DNA from: Paraescarpia echinospica
Taxonomy: Eukaryota; Annelida; Polychaeta; Sabellida; Siboglinidae
Length of the DNA: 64,000 bases
Direction: 5' to 3'
Assembly: GCA_020002185.1 (NCBI GenBank)
Contig: CM034533.1
Coordinates: 69,906,052 to 69,970,051 of the forward strand
Below, one piece after another: positions 46,491 through 55,690 of the stretch (position 1 is its first letter; every line of letters starts with the position of its first letter). A program made the position numbers and the translations under genes. The notes under the pieces were generated by a model. It had not been told where the DNA came from. It did no database searches and saw only the letters and a program-made list of their open reading frames with translations.

Positions 46491-47111
46491 ATGGCAGCGA
46501 GGGCCGGCCGCAACGTGTACGAGGATTATTACACTCAACAGGTCGGGGGTAACCTGCCGGTCTTCTTCGTCGGTAGAGTACAGCGGGGACACGGCTTGGG
46601 CAATCTCTTCGGGAGCCTGTTTCGGAACGCCATGCCGCTTATTAAGAGAGAGGTCTTGGCGCTGGGAAAACGCGCTCTCAACAAGGGCGTTCGCATGGCG
46701 CGGGACGTCTTCGCCGGCGAGAATTTGAAACAGTCGATAAAACAACGCGCGAAGGAGGCGGGCGCCGACCTTCTCGACGGGCTGTTGAAATCGCCGCCCC
46801 CGCCGCCGAAAAAGCGACGACGCGCTATAAAGCCGCCCCGCAAACTGTCTACGCCTAGTAAGAAGAAACGCCGTCGAAAGGAACAGATGTCGAGCGACAT
46901 ATTCCCCGCGTATAATGGCGTTCGTGCATCGACAGTCGTGCGACGGCCTGAAGAGCGAACTGGACCAGTTCAGCGTGCCTATGACGCAGACGAGCATCGA
47001 GAGCTGTCTGTGGATCGATCACCAGCCGCTGACGTCCCTCGACGCGGGCGGCCCTATCGAGTTCCTCGACCCGGGATCGGGAGACTACTATCTGGACCTG
47101 ACGAGCATTAG
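46491..47111 (+). CDS. Basic virion protein (adenovirus pVI/pX-like in layout)
   Basis: ATG at 46,491, three bases after the penton stop. Residues 1-45 include YEDYYTQQVGGNLPVFF and QRGHGLGNLFGSLFRNAMP, a glycine-rich, membrane-active-looking segment. A helical, basic middle follows (VLALGKRALNKGVRMARDVF), then proline runs and lysine/arginine clusters (PPKKRRR, KKKRRRK) resembling nuclear-localisation and DNA-binding tails. The conserved part ends near 46,905. The frame then runs on to 47,111, overlapping the capsid gene out of frame, which suggests the original stop was lost. Position between penton and major capsid genes matches the minor virion protein of Polintons and adintoviruses. Exact homology to pVI or pX is an inference. 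Confidence 0.7.
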   Translation: MAARAGRNVYEDYYTQQVGGNLPVFFVGRVQRGHGLGNLFGSLFRNAMPLIKREVLALGKRALNKGVRMARDVFAGENLKQSIKQRAKEAGADLLDGLLKSPPPPPKKRRRAIKPPRKLSTPSKKKRRRKEQMSSDIFPAYNGVRASTVVRRPEERTGPVQRAYDADEHRELSVDRSPAADVPRRGRPYRVPRPGIGRLLSGPDEH

Positions 47112-48210
47112 ACTGTACGCGCGCGTCAAAGTGTTGCAGGGGGATGGCACCGATCTCGCGAACGACACCGTCTTGGGCCCGGTCAACAATTACCTGCATT
47201 CGATGTTCAGTCAAGTCGACGTGTCGCTGAACGGCACGCTCGTGACGCCGTCGACCAATACGTATCCGTACCGGGCTTATATCGAAACCCTGCTGAGTTA
47301 CGGTTCCGACGCCAAACACTCGCAGCTCGGGGGCGGTCTGTGGTGTAAGGACACCGCCGGGTACATGGAGACGACCGCGAACGCTAACAACGGGTACGCG
47401 CATCGGCGCCTCTTCATACGGGACAGCCGCGAGTTGGACATGTTGGGACGCCTGCACGCAGACGTGATCTTGCAAGACCGGTACCTACTGAACGGCGTCG
47501 ACGTAAAAATCCGACTGGTGCGAAGCAAGGACGCCTTCGCGCTCATAGGAGCGGTCGCCGGGGTTCAAAATCGTCCTGCTGGAGACCTACCTGCAATTGC
47601 GAAAAGTCAAGGTGAACCCGTCCGTCCAGCTCGGTCACATCAAAGCGTTGACGAAGGGGACGGTCAAGTACCCGCTACGTCGAGTCGACTGTAAGGTGTT
47701 CTCGATACCGCAGGGCACGATGTCTCACACGCACGAGAACGTCTACTGGGCATGCTTCCGAAACGCGTGTTCATGTGCGTGATCGACAACGACGCCTATA
47801 ACTGGGCCTACGATAAAAACCCGTTCAACGCGAAGCACAACGACATAAACTTCCTCGCTCTGTACGTCGATGGACGCCAGGTGCCGAGCAAGCCGCTGTA
47901 GCAAAACTTCGGGCATTGACGCTACATCCGAAGCTACGTGAACCTTTTCGCGGCGACGGGGAAAGCGTACGAGGACGAGGGGAACGACCTGACGCGTACT
48001 GATTTCGTCGGCGGCTACACCATCTTCGGATTCGACCTGTCGCCCGACTGTTGCGACGGCGATCATTTCAACGTCGTGCGTAAGGGGAACCTGCGCGTGG
48101 AGGTCCACTTCGCGGTGGCGCTGCCCCGGACGGTGAACGTCGTCGTGTACGGGGAGTTCGAGACGGTGCTCGAGATCGACAAGAACCGGAACGTCGTGTA
48201 CGACTACTGA
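46915..48210 (+). pseudogene. Polinton major capsid protein (double jelly-roll), broken
   Basis: ATG at 46,915. The first 210 codons are intact and carry the stereotyped start of the family (SELDQFSVPMTQTSIESCLW, GGPIEFLDPGSGDYYLDL, GPVNNYLHSMFSQVDVSLNG, NTYPYRAYIETLLSYG). In animal databases these are often labelled F54H12.2-like. At about 47,560 the coding sense passes to another frame (VKVNPSVQLGHIKAL), and at about 47,745 it returns to the first. That frame then has TAG at 47,899 and TGA at 47,917 before a clean end at 48,210 (GYTIFGFDLSPDCC near 48,020-48,055). So there are two mutually compensating frameshifts and two nonsense codons. It would form the hexon-like shell. Confidence 0.9.
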
Positions 48211-48214
48211 ACCG

Positions 48215-48620
48215 ATGAACACGTTTCAGCTGATACGCCGCCTGACGATCTACGCGTACACTAAAAACGTCGACATCGGTGTCCTGCCTAAAGACGAGCT
48301 ACCGAAAAGACGGCTTACGGCTTACCCGTCGGCCTTCGTGCAACACCGACGACGGCGACGAGCCGGGGGAGCACTGGGTGACCGTCTACGTGGAAGCCGA
48401 CCGGCGAGGCGACTACTTCGATTCGTTCGGACTGCCACCGCTGCACGCCGACTTCCGCGCCTTCCTTTGCCGCAACTGCGACTCTTGGACGTACATCGGC
48501 TTTCCGTTAACTCCGTTCGTTTCCTTTCCCGTACACGGGCAGCCGTGGAAGAAGCACCCTTGGAACTGGTACGCCGTCCGCGTCTCTCAACACCAGCCGT
48601 CGACCCGGTACTTGCCGACG
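48215..48620 (+). pseudogene. Adenain-type cysteine protease of the Polinton, truncated
   Basis: ATG at 48,215 is followed by IYAYTKNVDIGVLPKDELP. After a frameshift near 48,330 the segment GEHWVTVYVE gives the catalytic histidine region, DYFDSFGLPP the acidic residue region, and FLCRNCDSWTY follows. These are hallmarks of the adenovirus-type (Ulp1-like) maturation protease. The C-terminal part with the Q...C catalytic pair is not recognisable beyond about 48,520. The gene runs into the truncated end of the oppositely oriented polymerase, so a deletion has removed both 3' ends. It would have cleaved capsid precursors. Confidence 0.75.
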
Positions 48621-49810
48621 CGCATCTCGCGCCCGTTGAGCTGGTGTCGTATGCGCAACCCCGTCCCACGTCAGCCACTGCACGGCCATGCGACCGTAGC
48701 GGTGCACGCGTTCCGGTCGAAAGGCGTTCTCCGCGCGGAGGCGCGTGTACCACCACGTCGGCATGTCTTGCGTGATGGCCAATAGGTAGAAGCCCACGAT
48801 CGAGCGGCAAGTCCGCGACGACTCGCCGTACTCGGCTCGGCGATGAACGGTTACATCGGCCTCGTGATCACGCGCGAAAATGATCGAGGGACCGCCGATG
48901 ATCTGCGATTGCAGAAGCCGGTGCAGGTACTTGTTCGGCTCGTTGAAGAGAGTGAAGTGAAGCGTCGGCGCAGATCGTTGAACAGGTAGAGTAGCGTTAG
49001 ACCCGGTACGCTGATGGCGCCCTTGAACATATCGATGCGGCGCTCCCGGTAGAAGGCGAACTGTTTGTCGACGGCCTCCAAGAACGGCACCACGTCCCTG
49101 TTGTTGTACCAGACGAGGAAGTCCCGCAGCGTCGTCATCCCTTCGTCGCGCCATACCTTCTCGCAGCCCTCGTACGCCGCGGCGGAGATTCCTTCGCGTT
49201 TTAGGTGGCTGTAGAAGGCCTCCCGTGGCGGTTGTTCGGTGTCGTCTAGTTTCCGCAGCTCGTCGAGATACTCGTAGGGAAAGTGTCCCTTCGTCACCTC
49301 GCAGCCGAAGGCCTTCAGAAACTTCTCGTAGCTGAAACCGGGGGCCAGGTAGTTAGTGATGTCCAGGAACTTGAGCGTCGCCGTTGATAGACACATCAAG
49401 TTGTTCTAACGCTTGATCGTAAAGGCCGACGATATGCTTTGCCCTTCGGTGGTCATGAACAGGGGAGTGAGATACTTCTTGACACGTGCAAGTCGTACCT
49501 ACCCGAAATTAAGCCGAGGACGGGGAGGCGGCGCAGATGCGTCCACAGGTGGTCGGCGAGTACGGTGTACGGGCTCTTGTCCGACTCCGTCTCTCGACAC
49601 CGGGCTCGCCATTCGTCGTCGAGCGCGGCGATCGCTTCGAAGATCGGGTCGTACGACGGTCGCAGAGCCGCGCATGCCGCTTCGCTCACGGCCTCCAGGG
49701 CGACGATCAGGCGCTTCGCGAGCTCATTCGAATCACCGGTCGTGATGAAGCGTCGCGCCGTCTCGTGGCCAGAGACGTTCGAGGCCATACCCACGCTGAG
49801 AAGCTCGTGT
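48620..49810 (-). pseudogene. Protein-primed DNA polymerase B of the Polinton, N-terminal/exonuclease part only
   Basis: Minus strand, three broken frames. At 49,794-49,453 is a helical lead ending WTHLRRLPVLG, with SGRYDLHV (first exonuclease aspartate region). At 49,399-48,970 are LKFLDITNYLAPGFSYEKFL, a LVWYNNRDVVPFLEAV and IDMFKGAISVPGLTLLYLF. At about 48,965-48,640, after a frameshift, come GGPSIIFARDHEADVT and QDMPTWWYTR, which belong to the TPR1/early palm region. The DTDS-containing catalytic palm and the thumb are absent: the sequence stops where the protease remnant begins. Polintons replicate with this enzyme, so this copy could only have been mobilised by enzymes supplied elsewhere, unless the deletion came after insertion. 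Confidence 0.85.
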
Positions 49811-49881
49811 CAGGCTATCCACCGGCATTTGCCGTTGTCCGCCGGCAAGGCACTACGGGGGCTATAAAACTTTTAGTGTAG

Positions 49882-50075
49882 TAAGTAACCATATACTAAT
49901 TAAAATATATATATATATAATATAACTTACCGTCTCCTTTCATATGTTCATAATACATGCCTCGTCTCTATAATCCAACTATTCGTACACGACCGATAAA
50001 GCCAACTTCAGCTTAATAATACAGCACCCTTATTTGTCTTACTCCTAGCTAGGTTTCAGTATGAATAATAAAGTA
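49882..50075. other. Non-coding AT-rich spacer in the Polinton
   Basis: Contains a TATATATATAAT run near 49,905-49,922. It probably includes the promoter region of the minus-strand polymerase. No ORF. Confidence 0.4.
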
Positions 50076-50375
50076 GCGTTCTTCGGCTAGCGTCGGTATT
50101 TTTAGCTCTTATGCATTCTCCGGCTAGCGTCGGTTATCGTTACGCCTCATGGCAAAAGATCACCGACCCCACCAGGCGCAGCCGCAAGTAAGCCGCGCTA
50201 GGCTTAACTAGGGCACTACCGCTGTAGAGATCGTAGGTCAGCATTCTCCGGCTAGCGTCGGCTCTTATCGTTACGCCTCGCGGCAAAAGATCACCGACCC
50301 CAGCAGGCGCAGCCGCCTACAGCTTGCGCTAGGCTTAACTAGGGCACTGCCGCTGTAGAGAACGTAGGTCACCGA
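50076..50375. repeat. 128-bp tandem repeat inside the Polinton
   Basis: Two and a third copies. GCATTCTCCGGCTAGCGTCGG starts at 50,113 and 50,241, with a partial copy at about 50,078. Each unit contains AAAAGATCACCGACCCCA and GGCTTAACTAGGGCACT. It lies between the polymerase gene and the right terminal repeat, a position suited to replication or regulatory function. Confidence 0.85.
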
Positions 50376-50522
50376 CACCAGCAGCCGTTGTATTACGAGC
50401 TTGCACAGGAACGTAAAATGCAAAATTCAAATAGTCTTCACTAGAGACGCTACTGTATACACTGTTTACTTCTATATAACCACGAGTTTTCATAACCACA
50501 CACATAACCTCACATATAACCA

Positions 50523-50640
50523 TAGCTTCACTAATTAGCACTAATTAGTCACTAATTAACACTAATTAGTCAATAATTAGCACTAATTAGCAATAATTAG
50601 TCACTAATTAGCAATAATTAGTGACTAATTAGTAGTCACT
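50523..50640. repeat. ACTAATTAG micro-repeat next to the right terminal repeat
   Basis: About twelve short units of (TC)ACTAATTAG / CAATAATTAG ending where the right terminal inverted repeat begins (50,633). It contains overlapping palindromic TAATTA sites. Confidence 0.85.
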
Positions 50641-50927
50641 AGAGGCCAGCACACACACGAACTGCTCTTACATGAACCCGCTGTGATCATAAAAAAGGGT
50701 TCAAAAAACCTATTAATCAACACTTTTTTTTATACTTTTTTATAAGTAAGATGTCAGCAAGCAATTACGATAAGAGATTAGATTTTTTATAAGTAGATTT
50801 TTACGACAGGTCATCCATCATTTCTTTTTATAAATAGGAATCCATTTGGCATGACTGATCCAAAAACCCTTTGATGTCCTTTGATCTTTATGCAGTGGAC
50901 CGTAGTCTGAGCAACCTATCTACTACT
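50633..50927. repeat. Polinton right terminal inverted repeat
   Basis: 295 bp, reverse complement of the left repeat, ending CAACCTATCTACTACT at 50,927, followed directly by the target duplication TGCATC. Confidence 0.95.
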
Positions 50928-50933
50928 TGCATC
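50928..50933. other. Target site duplication (right), TGCATC
   Basis: Identical to 43,577-43,582. On the minus strand it supplies the codons GAT GCA of the interrupted gene on both sides, so the frame is preserved across the insertion. Confidence 0.9.
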
Positions 50934-53640
50934 TGCCGTCCATCCATATTGGAGAGGATCTACGTCAAATGGAATAGCCTGGGTAGCATGTTTCCAGATG
51001 CAGGTTTGCAAGTGAGCTCTCATCACAGTTAGTCGAAAGGCCTCATTGGTGGGAGGCAGATACATCAGCTTTGGAGCCGAGACAATATTTGCCCTTGCAG
51101 TTTTTAATTTCCACATCTTGTAGCGCACATCGGTCATAGTTGTGGCTGCAGCAAATCCATAGCAAGCAACTATGAATGTTGTAGATTGTTTGACTACATC
51201 TGCAATTTGATATGTAGGCTCGCACAGTTCCGAAAGTTGATAGCCTGATTGAAGGACTTTCACTGGTTTAGCCTTTCCAATGCCACAGCTAGTACTGAGC
51301 CACAGTGTCACAGCCTGACAAGGCGTGAGCTGCTGGTAGTTGTCCAGCGATGTTCTGTGCATGTACGCACTTGCTTGAATGTCATTGCATATCCTCTCTG
51401 TGGATATGGCTTCCATCGTTACAGGGCAGTTGAAGTTTCCGTATTGGTAAAAGTGGATTAACAGTACGAACACGTCAATATCATCCGAAATGACATTGAT
51501 ATTACAGTTTATAGCATCAGCTTCCACAATGAACATCATCTGGTGGATGATGATCACATCAGCCTCTTCCTGGGTGTTTCACGTGTTTTCCCAGTCAATC
51601 AGTACGCTGTTGTTTTTACAGGGACCGGATCACTTCCTGTTACCACAAGTTTGTGGCGCGTCGGTTTTAACTGTTTTCCCTGTTCCCGTAGAGTCTCAAC
51701 GATCAGATCGATCAGTTGTACTTTGTTATAAGTCACAGTTAACACAACATTCTATGATGGGGCTAGCATCGAGCGTGAGAGTTGGTGGTGTCTGCTTGCT
51801 TCTTTCACTCTTGCTGTACGGGTGACACCTTTGATACTGTAGTCGACGTATCTGTCAAACATAAAATACACACCAGAGTCTTTCATCTTTCTTGCAACAT
51901 ATGCAACAAAGTTGTCAATAGATTGTTGCACTGTATCTTGTGTTGGCCAATGAACTACCCACGATATGGCTGATCCATCGATTATTACACTGGTAGCTTT
52001 GGGTGCAGTTCTTGCCGGCACGTCAACGTTTAGCTTGTTCTTTAGTGTTGACTAGTTTGTTGCTAATCTGATATCACCAGCGTTGGTGAACATTGGAGTA
52101 GGCATCGGGGCCAACTCGTACTTCAGAGCTTTCTCAATGTCCATGTCTCTGCCAGAAGTATGCAGACCAATGATGCGCGAATAAATCAAATTGGTGTCGT
52201 ATATCTTTGTAGAGCCTACTCTGATGTGTCGTTTCATGGTTGCCATGGTATGCACTTGTTTGGGAAGAGTATAGTGGAACCCGAGAGGCCAACTGCTTTC
52301 ATATTGGTTCAACATCTGCTGACCTATTCACACAGCTTCATGTACATTCACCCCAGGTTCTGTAGCTATTCTGCCACTCACAATGTGAATGATGTTATAA
52401 TTTGGGTGAGTGGGCGGACCAAGTGGATCAATCGACATTTCTTGCCGTAGGTCATGTCAGAAATGTCTTTGTACAGGACACTGTAAGTGTGAAGACTGGA
52501 GTCCCACGTCTTCATGGTGTTTGGTTTCAGCATAACACCAATTATACCAGTGGGTCCATTTCCATACCACATGAAAGATGTTTTGATCATCGAGTGTGCC
52601 GGGTAACATGATCTCCATTCATGAACATTACGAAGAGGTATGTCGGCATCGCCGCAATTGAGCGCAGATAATAAAGGCCATAGTACGCATAATTTGGGTG
52701 ACGAGCAGCAAAAAGTAGGATATCATTATACTCCACAGCAAGCAAATGAAGTGCCCAGTCTGCTTCCTTCTCAGCTCAACAAAACAGCATCATTAGTAGA
52801 ACAGGTTTGATCAACATATCTACCCAGAGTTTCGTGGTTCTGCTTTGGCTAGCTCTGTTTTCTAGCTCATACATTAAGATATTTGGCTCGTCAACTTGCT
52901 GCACCATGCTACGAAGAAGTCCCTCAATCACCATCCTCAGTGCTCGGAAGTTCTGTGGAAACCGCTTGCCTGTCAGCATGTGGGCAACCCCTCCAAATGC
53001 ACATTCCATGACATCAGACAGCCCAGTGTCTGCCATCAGGGCTCCGATACATCCAATCAAGTTCATTATGAAGTGCATGCCCCCAAGTGTAGAATGAAAT
53101 TCTTGAACCGTTCTGGGTATGCCCATGTAATGTTCACTGCCACTTTGAAAAGTAGCTGGTCACAGGTGAACACTTGGCTTTATCACGAAACACAAGTATA
53201 CTTGCAATGCCTGTTGCTTTAAAAATGAGGAGATCATCTGCAAAATGCACAGACACTGCACTCGGTAGTGCTCTTCTGGACATGACGGTGCCTCCAAATA
53301 TTTGATAAAGTTTGTATATATTTCTGATGTATTTCTTATGGGCGATCGATGCGCACCTATATCAGAAATGAGTTTGTCAAATGCTGCGTCTTTCGAATCT
53401 TTTCCAAGAATTTCAGTACGACTTGAAGCAAGCTGTACCGATTTGGGTGCCATAAATTTGGTGTTGCAGTCATAGTGGTATCTCGCATCAGCTGCATGCA
53501 GATCACTGAGAGCTCCTCTTACTCTCACTGATACTTCACTAGCCCACTGATCTCCACGCGCTTGACAAGTCTCCAGAACAGCTGTCTTGAATGACTTCTG
53601 ATGGACTCGGTCAGCAATTGTACGAACTCTGGCATATTAC
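50928..53640 (-). pseudogene. PIN/FEN-like gene of a multicopy animal family, decayed and split by the Polinton
   Basis: Read on the minus strand, frame-broken blocks follow one another in family order. They are DLHAADARYHYDC near 53,500; LMADTGLSDVMECAF near 53,030; TSFMWYGNG near 52,570; RDMDIEKALKYELAPMPTPMF near 52,150-52,090; SVIIDGSAISWVVHWP near 51,990; VYFMFDRYVDYSIKG near 51,870; then a 213-codon block with FIVEADAINCN and VISDDIDVFVLLIHFY (51,550-51,465), a degenerate GCDT-type LTPCQAVTLWL, and YGWTADA at the insertion point. The EAD...SDDxDVxVLL arrangement with an upstream DG resembles the acidic residues of PIN/FEN nucleases. I recall the family as abundant in invertebrate genomes but know no assigned function. 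At least six frameshifts or stops are present. The N-terminus is missing: the inverted repeat abuts the first block. Confidence 0.7.
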
Positions 53641-53995
53641 GCTTCGTTTCATAATATTTTATGAAACTTGTGTATATTTTAGGTTTGACCTTGACATTTA
53701 CGTATGACCTTGACCTTAGATCATCAATATAACGTGTCCAGTGGATTCACCACGTCAAAAACATAGAAATGGACACATTAATGAATATAGCATCTGTCAT
53801 AGTTACTAATATATGCATATATTCGTGTTTCTCATTTATGCCCAAAAATGAGATAGGGTTGCCATAGAAACCAGCCAATTCTTACAAAACGCCCAAGGGT
53901 GACAACTTGTCACCCTCCGGATTCTGATTCTCCATTGTCTTAAGATACAAAATCATGAACAACCCATTGTGGGACCTTTAGTGCAAGGTTGGACC
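53632..53995. repeat. Right arm of ~360-bp inverted repeat flanking the PIN-like gene
   Basis: Reverse complement of 42,921-43,285. The inner end (GGCATATTACGCTTCGTTTC) directly abuts the truncated 5' end of the gene. The outer end shows TTGTGGGACCTTTAGTGCAAGGTT. Beyond it the two flanks are unrelated: LINE on the left, unknown on the right. Confidence 0.8.
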
Positions 53996-54390
53996 AAACA
54001 TCCCACTTTGGCTGCCAGACTAAGTTACGCACCATAGATGCACTGTCTTTTCGACAAAACCCGCATGCACCACGCACCACGCACCACGCACCACGCACCA
54101 CGCACCACGCACCACGCACGCACGGGTCATTTTGAGAAACATCTGGAAGGCAAAACAAATAAAGCTTAACTCCAAACTGAGGATATATAACTCAAATCTC
54201 AAGTCAGTAATACCTTATGGCTCGGAGACACGGTGAATTACACATAAAAAACCTAAAAAAGACTTTCATCAACAAAAGCCTGCGCATAACCCTACATCTA
54301 AAGAGGTAAGACAAGATGCCCAATACTACACTATGGGGATGGACCAAACAACTACAGAAGACGAAATAAAGAAGATGACATTAATGGAGC
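53996..54390. other. Intergenic DNA with a 7-bp GCACCAC repeat
   Basis: A (CACCACG)n tract at about 54,069-54,122 and otherwise unremarkable sequence. No gene. Confidence 0.5.
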
Positions 54391-54481
54391 ACAATAGCGC
54401 AGCGATAAGAGCTCCGGACCCTCGAGTGAGAGAACGCGGGTTCGAATTCTGTGCGGAGGTGTCGAAACTTGGGCAAGTTCG

Positions 54482-54565
<84 letters not shown>
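54385..54565 (+). mobile_element. tRNA-derived SINE with (AC)n tail
   Basis: Internal RNA polymerase III promoter elements are visible: an A-box-like TAGCGCAGCGATAAGAG at 54,395-54,411 and a perfect-looking B box GGTTCGAATTC at 54,439-54,449, spaced as in tRNA genes. The flanks do not pair as a full acceptor stem, so it is not a functional tRNA. An (AC)n microsatellite from about 54,485 to 54,565 forms the tail. Confidence 0.7.
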
Positions 54566-54569
54566 GCCA

Positions 54570-55690
54570 TCGTACATGTTCGTATCTTGCGGTGCCAGTG
54601 TGGAGAATTCAGGCCTGTTAAAATATTGAACTGATGCTACGATGTTATGAATATACAAAATATCACAATATTTAATGCATCAATCATCAATAAACTTTGA
54701 TATTTTATTAAGTAACTGTGCTTTCATCCTTAACAATTTACAGGACAGGAAACACAATATTTGATGGCGCTCACAAATGTATTTGTAATTGTATGTAATA
54801 GCATAATAAAACGAAAAAAACATGTTTGGAAAGGAGTAAATATGAAGTTGTAAACTTGTTCGTGGGCATATAATCCGTTCGTGTTTTACGCCGGTTGACA
54901 TGTACGACCCACAAAGAATCTGTAACACTACAAGTATAATATATTATGTAACCCTGACGGGATTGTTTCGTGCAAGCGGTTGCATAGGCTATTGTTATGT
55001 CAGTCGTCAGACGGGGGTAGGGTAGCTTGAGCCACACCCAGTCGCAGTTTGCTAGGGATCATGGACGTGTCCACAAAGATATACGTACAGTTCTCTCGGC
55101 TCCGTATTACGAGTATCCATATACACGGCCTGGTGAGTTATGTTTTCATGTTTATATGTTATATACAATAGTGATACTATTAGAATAATGCATAACTTGT
55201 TGCCTCATTACCCGTCAGTTCGGGCATGCCAGCTATAGTATAACGAGTGTAGAAGCGTTCTGTCGCAAAATGTTAAATTGTGTTTACAAACGACTTACAT
55301 ATGCAAGCATTTGAACTAATTATTGTGATGTATATGTATGTTGTGTGCATACGTTTGACTTTAGATAATGTGATAATTACTAGTCAAAAGAAGAACTTAG
55401 GTAAAACAAGTTTCTCCGACTCTTGTCTGTACAAACTTGTCTGTACAAGTTTAGACAAGTATCTATAGGGTGACTGATTATTACATGCGGTTTACCACGT
55501 CTAATATTAGAACAGCCGACACAACTTAGTAATGTAGCGTTGGTTGCTTGACTACACTGTTGCGATGTTGTAGTCACAACTAGCACGCTGTCTCTCTGTC
55601 TCCCTGCTCCTATATCTGTCTCTATAATCTACATCTTTTTTCTCCCCGTCTACCCTTCTCCAACCCTCCCACTCTACCCGAATCTCTCTC
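54570..55690. other. Intergenic DNA; one weak first-exon candidate
   Basis: Mostly AT-rich sequence without domains. An ATG at 55,061 opens 24 codons that end in a good donor (GCCTG|GTGAGTTATG at about 55,131/55,132), which could be a first coding exon, but nothing supports it beyond that. Confidence 0.3.

Larger units (their letters stand above)
43583..50927. mobile_element. Short Polinton/Maverick (adintovirus-like) element
   Basis: A 7,345-bp element with terminal inverted repeats (43,583-43,871; 50,633-50,927) that start AGTAGTAG and end CTACTACT, and a perfect 6-bp target duplication. It has inserted into a minus-strand gene. Contents from the left are a membrane-protein ORF, integrase, a small membrane ORF, penton-like protein, basic virion protein, major capsid protein and adenain-type protease, all on plus; then the protein-primed DNA polymerase on minus; then tandem repeats. 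Typical Polintons are 15-20 kb. Here no packaging ATPase was found and the polymerase is cut short. Most ORFs carry frameshifts or stops. GC content is visibly higher than in the AT-rich surroundings. Confidence 0.95.

Noticed and set aside
44337..48210. Use of TAG as a sense codon in the Polinton
   Set aside because: Two integrase stops are TAG, but the penton stop is TAA and the capsid stops are TAG and TGA, and frameshifts are also present. Ordinary decay explains all of them.
54385..54460. Functional tRNA gene
   Set aside because: A and B boxes are present, but no complementary acceptor stem or anticodon arm could be paired, and it ends in a microsatellite; a SINE fits better.
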